Shown: piece by piece, positions 1 through 12,233 of the stretch | Layout: each line of letters opens with the position of its first letter | How positions within the stretch are numbered: position 1 is the first letter of the stretch | Assembly: GCA_014281115.1 (NCBI GenBank) | Contig: JACONQ010000018.1 | Span: 1,054,001 to 1,118,000, forward strand | Direction: 5' to 3' | Length of the DNA stretch: 64,000 nucleotides | Source: Laburnicola sp. R22_1 | Lineage: Eukaryota; Ascomycota; Dothideomycetes; Pleosporales; Didymosphaeriaceae | Notes under the pieces: model-generated | What the model was told of the DNA's origin: nothing | Database searches by the model: none | What the model saw: only the letters and a program-made list of their open reading frames with translations | Program-made: the position numbers and the translations under genes

Positions 1-1530
1 TTAATAGGTGTAGTTTTATTTTTCAAGTAGGCTATTCTATTAAGTAGTGTTATCCTAGTAAAAAGGATTAGGTAGAAGAAAAGTCTATAATAGGATAAGG
101 TTACTAGGAAAGGTTAAATTCTTATTATCTTTCTAATAAAGGTGGTAATTCTAAGTATTAACTGGGCAGTTAGCTTGCGTAAAAGATTTCCTACTAATAA
201 TAAGATTATGGTTCTTTATATTATAAAAAATAAACTATATAGTAAAGCTATATCTATTAATATTAAGCTAGGCTATAAAATAGATGTCTACTTTTACGCT
301 TCTTTTCTCTATAAAGTTCTTAAGAGGGATTAGTATTTTTAGGTAAAGAAGTTTAGCTTTAAGCTATTTTTATACTACCTTTATATACCTTAACGTAATA
401 AGGTTATAAGTGCTAGCACTAGTGTCTATTAAGGCTTATAACTTAAAAGCTAATTTTTAAAATATAATTTGCACTAGTATAACTAGCTAGGGGCCTCTAA
501 ATAGTTTAGGAACCCTTACTATCTTACTACCTATAGGCAGCAATTTTAGTTTAGTATTTATGTTTTATAATTAAAATTATAGCTTATCTAGATTAATTAG
601 TTTAGTAGCCTTTATATAAGCTACTAGGTTAAAGTAGTCTAGTAGCTTATATTTAAAGCCTTATTATCTAATAAATTACCTGCCTCTAAATTAGAGTAGT
701 AGACAATACTAAGTTTATTTACATTAAGATTATTTACTAACTATATATTTACTTAAATAGCTGTCTTTTAAAAATAGTTATAGTAGCTTAAGTACTTATT
801 CCCTATCTTGCTATATTAAAAACGAGTATTATACTTAATATACTATATTCTATTATAGTTATAGCGAGATAAGAAGAGAATAGTAAGTCTAAAGTAGAGT
901 GCTTATTTTTTAGTTACTTTATATAAGAGCTTTAATCTAAAGAGTAGTACCTTAGAAGAGGTCTATATACGCGTCTAAAATAGGTTTATTATATTATTAT
1001 CTTAAAAAGAGTAGCTAGCTACGGCTATCTAGTTTTTACTTTCCAAGTAGGTACTATTAGAATCTTTTATCTCTCTTTAGAGTATTAACTTAAGACTTCT
1101 AGTTAACTTAAGTTATAATTTATTCTTTTATGTCCTTATATCTAGTTTATCCTTTCTAGCTAGACTTTTAAAAGCCTATAGAAATGTCTAGATGCTTATT
1201 CTATTAGAGAGAAAGAGCTTATAGAACTTTTTATGTGCCTATTAGGAAGTAAAAGAATTATAATAAGTTTTTTCTAGAAAATTAAAGAGTAAGTTAGGTC
1301 TATAATCTATCTAGAGGGCCTAATTTATTTAATACTAATTTCGCGTAGACTTTTAAGGCGCGCCTCTAAGGCAGCTAAGTATAGCTTTTATAAAGTTATC
1401 TTAATTTTTTATATAATTATTACTTTAGTAGTAGTTTATATTAATCTAAATTTTATTATATATATTCTCTTACTAATCTTTAATATTAGGGCTAGATTAA
1501 CCTCTTTTATAATACTTATTAATATTAGGT

Positions 1531-2841
1531 TCCTCCTAGGCAGGAGTATAAACTGCCTCCACTTATTTAGTTTTTAAGTGGCCCTACTGCGTTTAATTAC
1601 TGCGTTTTTTATTACGTTATAGCACCTATGTAATATTATATAATATAACGTCACGTGTGAGCGCTAAGCCCTAGGACTAGAGTGCGTTAAAGTTTTTTTA
1701 ACGTCTCCCTCTAGCTTCTAAGACAACTAACCCTATAACAATAACACCCTACCTGCCTGCTCACCCGCTGTGTTACTAGATAATTAATACCCACCTTTTA
1801 ACCTTTCGCTACATTACTAGATAATTAACTACTTAGAACTCCTAGACGCACGCTTTACTACTATAATATATAATTAATTGCGCGTGCGCCTACTTCTAAC
1901 ACTAAATAGTACCCTAACACTTTACTACCTTTACTCTACCTATTATCTATAAATATTCTATAGAATAAGCGCATACCTATATATGCCCTACGCTTTTAGT
2001 AACTATTTATTATATATTTCTTTCTCTTAGTAAAACTATAGGTAGTTTAGAATATGCCTAACCTTTTACTTCTAGATTTAACTAAATCTTATCTCTTACT
2101 TTCTAAAAGCGCTCTAGTAACGCCTATTACTAATATAGCTAAGTACTAGACATCTAAACTAGTAGAGAGAGAGCTATAAGTTAAACTCTATAGTCTCTAG
2201 AGCACCTAGATATTGCCTAACATAATAAGATAAACTAGCTATAGTAATCTATTTGCTATATAACTTATACTATGCCGCTATATATTCTAAAAGAATAGTA
2301 GGTGTCTAACCCTTATAATACCTATCCTATATATATTTACTATTAGTGTCTAGGTTGTACTCCTTATTATTATACTTCTTCTTCTTCTTATTATTATTAT
2401 TATCCTACTTATCCTGCTTATCCTGCTTATTATATATATATAGACGGGTAACTATCTACCTTATAGAAAGCGCGTTGTTTAGCTAAGGGAAGGCTATTAA
2501 TTAATATATTATAACCTTAAGGTCTTGCGCAATAATTAGTTATATATATGTGTAAGAATAGATAGATAAAGATAATCTATATCTAGTTGCGGATTGTATA
2601 TACTTTGTACGTAGGCAGCTATATTATATTATTGTCTTTAACTTTAGTATCTATAGACTATAGGATTAACTACCTTATTAGCATAAGGGGCTAATTTGTA
2701 TGTACTAACAAATAGTCCCTAGTCTAACCTATCTATTTCTAAGCTGCTTTACCTTTTTTTAATGCGTTTTTAGTACACCTATAGCTTTTTCTTATACTGT
2801 TGTACTGTATACTAAAAGGTCTGCAATGTTTCTCTTCTTAA
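1531..2841. mobile_element. 1.3 kb retroposon-like repeat 'L', copy 1, inside gypsy A
   Basis: The insert is flanked by a 14 bp direct repeat TATTAATATTAGGT (1517-1530 and 2842-2855). Copy B of the gypsy element has this sequence once, near 33.17 kb, so the site is an empty-site proof. A second, inverted copy of L is split across 26.3-26.8 kb and 35.56-37.08 kb. A 14 bp duplication suits a target-primed (LINE-like) insertion better than an LTR or TA-type element. I see no TIR, no clear poly(A) and no readable ORF, so orientation and class are open. Confidence 0.65.
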
Positions 2842-3744
2842 TATTAATATTAGGTAGCTTTATAAAGTGCGCTAGCTTAAGTATACTAAAGGGGGTAATA
2901 AAAATATATTTACCCTAAAGTATATCTATCTAATTACTATTAGCAAGCTTAGTTTATATATATTCTAGAACTAAAAAGTAATAAAGGGTGTTATTTAGGT
3001 GTAGAGTAAGCACTATAAGCTAGCGTAGATATTAGAGCGCTTACTAGAACTCTAAATAGGGCGTATATTAGGGTATAACTAGGTAGAATAAGCTCTGCTT
3101 AGCTATATAAGAGCGGCGTAAACTATATAGTAAATTAGGTATTCCTAGACTAAAGGCTTTTAGGGGGACTTAAGTGCAGCACTATAGATTAGAATTATCT
3201 TTTAAAAGGACTTAAGTGCGGCTCTATAAATTAGGATTATCTTTAATAGAAGAAAGGGCTTTATTAGGAGTAAATAAGTTATTTTTAATAGCTACAGTAG
3301 GGTGACACCAAAAAAGCGCCTAGTAAAAAGATACCTTTTTAAAAGTTATATAACTAAGTGAGTTTTAATACTATGTAAATAAACAGTATACGGTTTTAAA
3401 GAGGAAATATAGGAGATTAAGATTTGGTACTAGCTACGTGCTTACTAAGCAGGGTCCTTAAGGTATCTATCTCTAAACTTAGTGTTTCTAAAAAGTCAAT
3501 TTTTAAGGCGTTATGACTTTTTTATTTAGTATGCTACTAGGCTACTGTTTTACTAGCTATTCCAGGCCTAGTGTAGATTACGTAAGCAAAATGTCGGAGT
3601 ACTTATATAACTTAATTAAGAAATTATTTAAGGTTAAAAATGACGTGATTCTAAAAGTTAATTAAATCACGTGATTTATTACTAAGATTATAGTATAATA
3701 AAATATCTTTTGTCTAGTAAATTTTCTCTTTTGTATTTCCTCGA

Positions 3745-4608
3745 ATGGAGCCAAAATTGTCAAAACTCGAAAGTCAAGTTTCTTTATTTAAAAAAGAAAA
3801 TACTTCTAATTCTACTATTGCTACTACTCTTAATAAGCCTCTACAATCTATTAAGACTGCTATTAGACGTATTAATAAGAAAAATAAGAGAGATAACTTA
3901 TTAAAAGGAGTAAAACAAGGAGAGTAACTAAGGTTACTTCTAGGGAGAAAAGAGTTATTAATAGAGATTTAACTAAAAGCCCTAAGAAGACAAATAAGAG
4001 GCTATTAGAAGAGAATAGTTTTGGCTTTACTAAGAGGACGTTATAGAGAGTTTTAAAAGGAGAAGACTATTATTTTAACGTCTCTAAGAAAAAGGCCTAT
4101 TTAACTAAAGAAAGAGCTAAAAGAAGAGAATTCTGGGCTAAAGAGATAGTTAATGAGCTAGAAAATATTAACTTTGCTAAAGTTATATTTTCTGACGAGC
4201 CTACTATCCAAAGGGGGCATGGTAATAGGCAAGAATATATAAGAAAAAGGGGAAAATCGAAAATTAGGCCTGAACAGCGCAAAAACCGAACAACTAGTAA
4301 GTTATTAATTTTTTTTAAATTCTAGAATTATAGAGCCCGTTTTTCTCTATAATTGGGCTATTTTACTTTTTTATATCTTTTTTTCGAGCTAGTACTAATT
4401 CACTGAAAGCGCGAGATATTTCTATCTCAGTCTGGGACTGTATTTGGATAGGAGAACGTTCTAAACTAGTGTTTTTAAGGGACTCTATTAAAACTAGGAC
4501 CTTTAATAACACTAGATATATACAGGAGTGTTTAAATTCTATCTTAAAACCTCTTTTAAAAAGAGGTAAGTAAAGTACCCTTTTTCTTCTTTTTGCTTTT
4601 TTCTTTTA

Positions 4609-4646
<38 letters not shown>

Positions 4647-5020
4647 TTTTATAATCTTATTCTTTATACTAATTATAACTAGGCTGGAAATTTCAACAGG
4701 ATAATTCGAAGATCCACGGAACTCCACAGGTGAAAAGGTGGTTTTCTAGGAATAAAGTCTTTGTTTTTGGGCATCCACCCTATTCGCCAGACTTAAATCC
4801 TATAGAAAACGTTTGGAGTCTATTAAAAGATAGGCTAGGAAAAAGAAATAGGGCTTCTTTAGGCTTTGGCACTAGTAAATCTAGTGTAGAAGCCTTTAAA
4901 AGAGCTATACAAGAGGAGTGGGATTTAATTCCACAGGAGGCTATAGATCATTGTATACTATCTTTGCCTAAGCATTATAATGACGTTATAGAGGCTAAAG
5001 GATGGTATACTAAGTACTAG
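3745..5020 (+). pseudogene. Tc1-type transposase, broken
   Basis: Cut-and-paste transposase in pieces. 3745-3927 encodes a helix-turn-helix-like N-terminus. The reading then continues in another frame through a Tc1 bipartite region to IFSDEPTI near 4190 (first catalytic D). A third frame carries QQDN at 4697 (second D) and SPDLNPIENVW near 4780-4815 (catalytic E). Counting from QQD to IE gives 34 intervening residues, so DD34E. At least two frame changes and one in-frame TAG near 4035 (a CAG-to-TAG type change) make it inactive. The final ORF stops at 5020 after YTKY. Confidence 0.85.
4614..4642. repeat. (AT)n microsatellite
   Basis: An alternating TA run within the Tc1-type element, between the first D and second D segments of the transposase. 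Confidence 0.8.
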
Positions 5021-5476
5021 TTATATATTATTTACTAGTTCTATCTAATTGTTTAATTTTAATTAACTTTTATCTTTTTCTTATAATTATTATTTCTATG
5101 AATAGACCTATAATAAAAATTAGGTTATATAGTCCTTATAGACTAAACCATAATATATGTAAGTTATAGAATTTTATCTACGTAGAAAAAAAAGTTATAT
5201 AGGGTCAAAGTTTGAAGAAAAATTCCCTTAACTTTACTAAGATACCTCTAGTTAGCACTAATTACTAAGCTCTTGCTAACCTTCTATACTAAATCTCCTA
5301 AACCTTCTCCTTAAAACGGTATACATTTTATTTACATAGTATTAAAACTCACCTAGTTATATAACTTTTAAAAAGGCATCTTTTTACTAGACGCTTTTTT
5401 GTGTCACCCTACTGTATATTATTAGCACTATTAGACTAAGATTAGGATCTATTCTCTATTATATATATTATAGTAT

Positions 5477-5594
5477 GGTTTAATTTTTTTTTGCGACTAA
5501 GCGGTTTCTAATAAAAATATTACAATAATTGTAGTTATTTCTCCTACTGTTATTAATAAAGTAATGTATTTTAAGGTATTTAATAAAAAGAGGT
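5477..5594 (-). mobile_element. Short A-tailed retroposon, copy 1 (118 bp)
   Basis: Read on the minus strand it starts CCTCTTTTTATTAA and ends in an A-run next to GTCGC. It is flanked by a perfect 13 bp duplication TATATTATAGTAT (5464-5476, 5595-5607). It lies within gypsy A. Same family as the copies at 24532, 33030, 36068, 37083 and 55448. Confidence 0.8.
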
Positions 5595-6180
5595 TATATT
5601 ATAGTATAAAGTAACTATACCTTAAGTATAGTAAAAGCTTATTTAAATATATTAGCGCGCTTACACAAAGCCTAAATAATGCTCTTTTATATAGAGTTGT
5701 CTTTAGAGTTTATAATAGTCCTAGCTACTAAATCTAGTACTATCTCTAAAAGCAGGCCTTAAGAAAAGCGATATTAAGTCTAAAGCTAATAGATGGCAAG
5801 TAATTGTTTTATTTCTAGGCTGTGCTAGAGTAATAAGTTTAGTTTAAATTACGCTAAAAACGCGCTAAACTTTCTAGTAGCTTTAAGTTTAGCTTTGTCT
5901 TAGTGTATAAGCTACTTAAAGTCTACTAGTAAAAACTTATTACCTAGCTAATTTACTTTAAGTGTGGCAATATTTTAATTATACTTAGGAGCCTTAAAAG
6001 AAATTCTATTAGGGTAGATCTTTCTTAGTAGTTTAATAATACTTTTTTATAAGGCTAGGGACGAAGCAACTAGTTATTTTAGAAGCAGCTATAGGCTACT
6101 TTCTATACTTAATAGATAATAGATTACTAGTAGAATTAAGTAGAAAAATCCTATAATAAATATTATATAAACTATTATTA

Positions 6181-6306
6181 GTAGGGTACGTGTAAATATC
6201 TCCTACTATATTATCTATTATGGTTTGTTTGTTAGTCGTAAAAAAAAACTATAATAGATAATATAGTAGGAGATATTTACACGTATCCTGCTATATTATC
6301 TATTAT
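6181..6306. repeat. 44 bp inverted repeat around a retroposon tail fragment
   Basis: Arms 6181-6224 and 6248-6291 are inverted copies with three transition mismatches. The spacer contains GTTAGTCGTAAAAAAAA, the 3' tail of the short retroposon family. A 16 bp direct repeat CTATATTATCTATTAT flanks the inserted part (6206-6221, 6291-6306). Homologous gypsy sequence near 34.19 kb and 63.93 kb lacks the insert. Confidence 0.75.
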
Positions 6307-6750
6307 AAAGTTGTATTAAGAAAACTTAGAAAACGCCCTAGAGGCTTAAGATATCTCTTAGATAGAAGGGCGGCAGCTTACTATAATGTGGGCAATAGTA
6401 GGGTTAAGCGAAGTAGAGTTATAAAGAGGGTATAGTAGATAGACCTAGGGTAGTAGGTCTTATATAGCGTACGCTAAGAGAAGATTAGGTAAAAAATTAA
6501 GTTCAAGATATAATATATAAAACTTTAACTTCTATATTATCGCTATAGCCTAGCTTTAATTTCTCTAGCTCTATGCCTTATACTGTTGCTATAATAGCGC
6601 TAGAAGATAGTTATTAGGCAAGTTAGCTCTATAGGGTGTGGCGTAGTAGTTTCTATTTATTATTTATTATTTATTAATTATTAATTATTAATTATTAATT
6701 ATTTTTAAAATGTTAGAATTTTAGGGGTAGCCTATTTTAATAGATTTTAG

Positions 6751-6830
6751 TGTAGTATAATAACTACCTAGTATAATAACTACCTAGTATAATAACTGTC
6801 TAGTATAATAACTGCCTAGTATAACTAGTA
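6751..6830. repeat. Short tandem repeats in the gypsy A leader
   Basis: Four imperfect units of about 17 bp (core TAGTATAATAACTACC) lie next to a single copy of the roughly 118 bp unit that is tandem in copy B. Confidence 0.7.
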
Positions 6831-7059
6831 ACTAACAAAGTTTCTATCTTTATATATTAAGTAGAGAAGAGACTTAGAAGTAGCCTCTTTTAATAAACCT
6901 TAGGGTAGTAAAATATAAACTCCCTAGCACTAGGGATTCTTTCTAGCAACTAATAAAGTAAAATATCTACTAATTTAACTACTTATAGGTAGTGTCTTAA
7001 GGGAGAAGCAGATATTATATTACTATCTATAGCTAAAGAAAATATTAATCTTAGTATAA

Positions 7060-7337
7060 TATAAGAGCGGTATATAGTCTTATAGAGTAAACCTTTTAGA
7101 AATAGCTAGTATAGTTAAAAGAAATAACTAAATTAATACTACACTAAGATAGAGAATAAGGAAGAAATCTAGGGGGCCCTTACTTATATAGTAGATAGTG
7201 TAGGGTATAGGCCTACACTAACTACCCGCTAATACTAACTAGAAAAGGTACCTTCTATAAGGTAAAAGGCGCTATTAGGGTGTAAAAGGAAAGGTAATAG
7301 TAAATAACTAGTAGGATGGCAAACACGAACTATTATA
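7060..7337 (-). repeat. Gypsy LTR (5' LTR of copy A)
   Basis: 278 bp, aligned along its length with the 279 bp LTRs at 26836-27114 and 35278-35556. Its ends are RIP-changed versions of TG...CA. Confidence 0.85.
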
Positions 7338-7824
7338 GCACTAATTTACCCTTAATTACTTTTCTTAAGATCTTTACTAAATAGTATCTAAATTAAAAAC
7401 TAAGGCTACTATTAGAACTATAAGAGCCTATTGCTCCTATTCTAGCCCTCTTTAGCCCTAAAATAGTACTAGTTATATTAAAAATTCGCTAAAACACTCT
7501 ATTGTTATATACTTTCCTTTCTATTTTTAGGCCTTAAAAGGGGGTTATATAATAGTTTATACCTATCTTCCTACTAGGTATTTACTATTACCTTTCTTTT
7601 TATATTTTAATAGCGCCTTTTACCTTATCAAAGGTGCCTTTTCTAGGTAGTGTTAGTGCGTAGTTAGTGTAGGCCTATGCTCTACACTGCCTACTATATA
7701 AGTAAGGCCCCTTAGGTCTCTTTTTTATCTCCTATTTTAGTATAGTCTTAATTTAGTTATTTCTTTTAACTATACTAGCTATTTCTAAGAGGTTTGCCCT
7801 ATAAGGCTATGTACCGCCCTTATA
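7338..7824 (+). mobile_element. Gypsy 3'-end fragment with 3' LTR (copy D)
   Basis: In opposite orientation to copy A and abutting it. 7338-7547 matches the last 200 bp of the internal region (reverse of 27.12-27.33 kb). It ends in the polypurine tract AAAAGGGGG, followed by an LTR at 7548-7824 (277 bp). The rest of this element is missing, so it is a truncated or rearranged copy. Confidence 0.75.
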
Positions 7825-7833
7825 GTATATGTG

Positions 7834-7965
7834 TTGTTAAATTAACTATCTAGGGATAGAACGACAAAGGCTTTTATCTTAAATAATATAATAAAAAAGC
7901 AGAGCCCCCTACTTAGTAATTAAAAGAAGAGCGTAAAATAGATAATTATAAAAAAGCAATAGTAT
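7834..7965 (+). repeat. Dispersed repeat B, copy
   Basis: Core features are ACAAAGGCTTTTATCTTAAA, then GCAGAGCCCCCTACTTAG, then an A-rich end. The sequence up to about 8040 also matches the 3' extension of the copy near 55.6-55.85 kb. Confidence 0.75.
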
Positions 7966-8439
7966 ATATAGCTTCTCTATATAAAGTTTTTATAAAAAGG
8001 CTACTTAGAACTTAAGAAGAGGAATAAAACTTTAGTATAGTAACACTATAGTTATTTATTTTTCTTTTACTATCCTAATCATTATAAATAATATAAATTA
8101 ATATATTAATAGATATCTACTATTTCTTATAAATAGTAGAATAATAGTAATATATACTAGATATACTATTACTTTATTACTCTATTAAGATTATTCTTAA
8201 TAAATCTTCTATTATTACTATAGCTTTTTGCCCTACTATCTATCTAGGTATTAATATTATTTCTAAAGAAGTACTTACTATTACTAAAGAGTATATAATA
8301 TAGTCGGCTTACCGAATATCTTTTTTAATCTTTTTTTTAGTTTAAGATTAAAGTAAATTAAGATAGAAGGTTATATATACTATGTACAGCACCTAATTCT
8401 AATTAAAAACCAACCTTAAATATCTAATAACGCGATAAT

Positions 8440-8600
8440 AGTTCGAACTTTATACTTACTCAAACGCGCTTTTTTTATAATTATCTTTCTTACGCTCTTT
8501 TTAATTACTAAGCAGGAGGCTCTGCTTTTTTATTATATTATTTAAGATGAAAGCCTTTGTCGTACTACCCCTAGATATTTAATTTAACGCTATATAAAGA
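8440..8600 (-). repeat. Dispersed repeat B, copy
   Basis: Reverse orientation, with the same GCAGAG core as GAGGCTCTGC and the same outer CTAGGGGTAG segment. Same family as 7834-7965. Confidence 0.75.
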
Positions 8601-8789
8601 GCTAATTTTATAATAGCTATAAAGTAATTAAATTTACTTTCTTTTTTATTTACTAAGTAAAATAGTTTACTTTTTATAGTATATTATTAAAATAAAAACC
8701 TTTATTATTCTAATTCTAAATAGTTAATTTAATACTATATAAAGTAGTTAAACTATAAAATAGTAATCTTAAAATTACTATATAGTATT

Positions 8790-8900
8790 AATTTACCTTT
8801 TTCTACTCTTTTTAATTACTAAGTAAAGGGCTCTGCTTTTTTATTATATTATTTAAGATAAAAGCCTTTATTTTTCTACCCTAGGTAGTTAATTTAATAA
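8790..8900 (-). repeat. Dispersed repeat B, copy
   Basis: Reverse orientation, AT-richer than the neighbouring copy and ending just before the Fot element at 8927. Confidence 0.7.
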
Positions 8901-10364
8901 TACATACTATTAATTTAACTTACTTAATATATTTTATTAGTAGCCTGGACAGATTAGTCCGCCGGACAGTTTTTCTTAGCAACTTCGAGGTCCCTTATAA
9001 CTTATTATAGAATACTACTAACGTTACTTTATAGTGACTTATAATAACCTACTATAACTTATAATATACTAAGTTACTATTTAATCTACTTTTTACGTTG
9101 TGTAGCCTTTTGTAGAATTGTGAGTACAATGCTTAATCTATTAATTTACTACTAAGGCGATCCCTTAAAAAAAGGAAAGTAGGTCTAAAGGCTACAAGGC
9201 CTAAGAAGAAAACTCTGACCTAGCCAAGGCTAATCTAGGCCAGTCTAGGGCAACTAGAGGGTTACGCTGCCATAGGGGACGCGTCGTGATATCTTTTTAC
9301 GCGGCTGCAGCAGTCGCGTAAAGCTAAGAAGTCTTTCTTAGCAGTACGAACTTATAATAAGACTCTCTATAATATATAATATATTATCTACTATACTATA
9401 TATAGGTAATATATAGTATACTTATTATGATTTGTAGTAAAGCATACTATACCTTAAGTAGTACTTTATCTAATTTTTAGTTACTAAGTGCATACTATTA
9501 TAAGATAAAGTTAACCTATTACTTTTGGCCTTATAGTAACCTATAATAAAATCACTCTAATTTACTATTAATACTATCTAAAAATAAGCCACTAAGGGTA
9601 ATATCTAACTCCTTCTCTATCTCTTTATCTATCTAATAGGTCCTTGCGTTATGCCTAGACTCTTTGCACCTCCTATAGCGACATTATGTTAAGGGACCTA
9701 CCTCTCTCTCACTACTACCTCGCGCTCTTTTTAATAACTTTACCCTAATAGAAGGGCTTTCTACTTCCAAATCTGCTCCCTAAGTAAAGCCTAGCATTCT
9801 ACCTTTTTAAATGCGCTTTCTTTTACGCGTTTTTCGCTTTATTAGAACCTTAATTTGCTTCTTAAGTTTCTTAATATAGGTCTCTTAAAGTACACTATAG
9901 TAGAGCATAAGTTTAGCACCTTTTATAAGCTATAAGTAGCTTAATTTAGTATTAGGTAAAGACTAAATATAAGAGTTGCGTACAAGTTTTAACTAGGATC
10001 TAAACTTAAGGGTATTACTTAGGATTCTGGCTTGCTATAGTGTATCTAGTGGGGTACCCTAAGGTAGAGTGTGAATACGCACATTAAGACGATCTACTAC
10101 TACTAACGCATCTAAAGAAATAAGCCTAGAGGCCTTAAAGGCTTTCTTATAGTTTTCTAATATAAATATATTAAAAAACGCGTTATATAAGGCTAGTAGA
10201 AAGCTCTTTTTATTAATATAAAAGACGCGTTAGCGTGCTAAGTACTACACGCGCTAGGAGTACTTTAGCTTTAGTAGTGCGAAATAGACTATATTAAGCA
10301 GCTGGAGGATATAAGATAAGTACGCTAGCATATAGAGTGTTAGGATCTTTTGTTCTAGGCAATA

Positions 10365-12233
10365 ATGTACTTTGCACTCGAGTTAATTATTCTATTAAGT
10401 CGATTACTTTGCTAAGACTCCACTAAGTTCTATACTATTTATAATAGTATAGAGTTAACACGAACTATTTTTAATAGTCTAAATAGGCCAATCTATTTAG
10501 AATCTACTTCTATAGACTGCCTATAGGTTGTTTTGTTATGCCTGGGCTTGCCGCAGCGTCCACAGCACTATTAAGCAGATTCGCCTCTATTAGCGCGCAC
10601 CCTCTTCTTTGCCTTTTGCTTATCACTGCGCGCTCTAAACTCCTTTAGAGTGGCCAGCCGCTAGCCCTCTTTAGCTATAAGAACTTCTTTATGCTGTACT
10701 CGCTTTTTTTATACAATTTACGTTGTGTGGCGGTCTTATTAGCAGCTTAAAGTTTAGTGTTACGTTTAGTTATTAATACTAAAGAATGCCCTATTAGCTT
10801 GGCGCCTTTAATGAGCTTTTCCACCGCCTTAACTATATAAGTTAGAAAACTATCTATATGTCTTTAAATCCTCTGCTTAACTAGTGTTAATTGCGACCTA
10901 AGTTTTATACTATTTTGCGAAGTTTAGAACTCCTATATACTATCGCGAATAGTATAAAGTAAAGGCGTATGCAGGCGGACGTTAAGCTGTGATATTACAA
11001 CTTCTAGATTGTGGGGCACCAGGCCAGCACCTTAAAAGCCTTCTTTAATATTACTTTTAGTAATTAAAGCCTTAAAAGCAGCAATAAAGTAAGGTAGAAA
11101 CTTAATTTTAGTGATGTGCGTAATGTGGTTGCGCATTAGATTCTTGGCTTAGCGCCTATACGTCTTCTTTAATAGCGTAAAATAACTCACGTTAAGTGGC
11201 TATAAGAGGTGCGATAAATGTGGAGGCATATAGAGAGTAATAATATTACTCTTTTTATAGTAATCTTGAAATTTAAGCGAGTTGTAACTTTTGTGGCCAT
11301 TAATAATAAGTAAACGTGCTCTACTAGTAGTATGCCTCTTTGTATACTTATTAAAGTGCTTTAGCTATTGCAGACTAAGCTTATTTGTTATTTAGCTGTT
11401 CTTAGAGATTGCAATAACCTAATTATAAGGTAGATCCTTCTCCTTATACTAGGTGGAGAGGTGATGCTTGCCCCTAAAGATAATAAAGGGTGGGATCTAC
11501 TACCCTATTGCGTTAATGTTTTAGATAACTGTTATCTACTCCCTATTGCCCTACTGCACCTGCTTTGGCCGTCCTTAATACTTAGAGTCTATAACTACTA
11601 CTCTAGTTAATATTATGCCTATTATAAAGCCAGACTTGTCGAAATTATAGGTGTGCTTATCTAGAATACTATACTTAGCCTTTATGTTCTCTATAAGCCA
11701 GAACCAGCCTTATATCACCTTAGAATCCTTTAGAGAGCTTTCTTGTAGTTGTACTTTCGATTAAACTTAACTTAAAGCTTTAGCTAGCGCTTAATAAAGT
11801 TATAAGGCCACCTCTAGCTAACTGGCTTGTAGTGGCGTGTAGCTAGTAAAGAATTGGCCATATCTTTTATAGCATTAAGCCAGGGCGAAAATCCTTACGC
11901 GTCTAGGTCGAGTATATGCTGCATAATTACTTACTCCTCTCTTATAGTAAGTCTTATTTTATTGGGTGCGCAGTCGCGTCTAAACGTCTTTCTAGCGCGT
12001 TAGTTGCTAAGTATACTTTAAGAGACGTTATAGAGGGCTATAGCGCGTTGCTAAGAGAGTGTTGCGTCTTATTTAATAGCCTAAATCGCAAGCTGTATAC
12101 GCGCTTCTTTTAACGCTAGTAGTTTATTATGTGGTTAAGGCATTGCGTTATACTATTGCTAATAGTACATTTTAGTAGGGTCTTGGCAAAGTAATTAACT
12201 TAATAGAATAATTAACTTGAGTGCAAAGTACGT
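10365..12233 (-). mobile_element. Pogo/Fot-type transposon, subfamily A', nested
   Basis: 1869 bp, bounded by TA (10363-10364, 12234-12235). Its inverted ends carry a different paired motif (AAGTTAATTAC-like) from the 1873 bp elements at 21265 and 52794. The body is homologous to those elements throughout. Transposase remnants span about 12143 down to 10520, with many RIP-type stops. Confidence 0.85.
10520..12143 (-). pseudogene. Fot-type transposase remnant (subfamily A')
   Basis: Alignable with the better preserved transposase at 52885-54513. The start (ATGCC on the minus strand at 12143), the PLN segment near 11.18 kb and the CCHC end near 10.54 kb are recognisable. Numerous TAA/TAG codons replace Q and W codons, so it is not functional. 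Confidence 0.75.

Larger units (their letters stand above)
3295..5414 (+). mobile_element. Tc1-type (DD34E) DNA transposon
   Basis: A 2120 bp element bounded by TA duplications (3293-3294, 5415-5416). It has inverted ends beginning CAGTAGGGTGACACC, and the inverted similarity continues for about 130 bp (3295-3426 against 5278-5414). It is inserted in gypsy copy A. It carries a broken transposase on the plus strand and an (AT)n run near 4614-4640. Confidence 0.9.
1..7337 (-). mobile_element. Ty3/gypsy retrotransposon copy A, 5' part, decayed
   Basis: Minus-strand element whose 5' LTR is at 7060-7337 and whose 3' part lies beyond the left edge. Positions 1-1530 and 2856-3292 align with 31.57-33.5 kb of the complete copy B, and 5417-7059 with about 33.5-35.28 kb. 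The coding sequence is destroyed: TpA-rich, many stops, C-to-T/G-to-A differences from copy B. It is interrupted by a 1.3 kb repeat (1531-2841), a Tc1-type transposon (3295-5414), a short A-tailed retroposon (5477-5594) and a small inverted-duplication insert (6222-6290). Confidence 0.8.

Noticed and set aside
142..333. 63-codon ORF at the left edge
   Set aside because: It lies in the gypsy internal region that is homologous at 31.7-31.9 kb, on the strand opposite to the element's coding direction; stops appear in the other copy.
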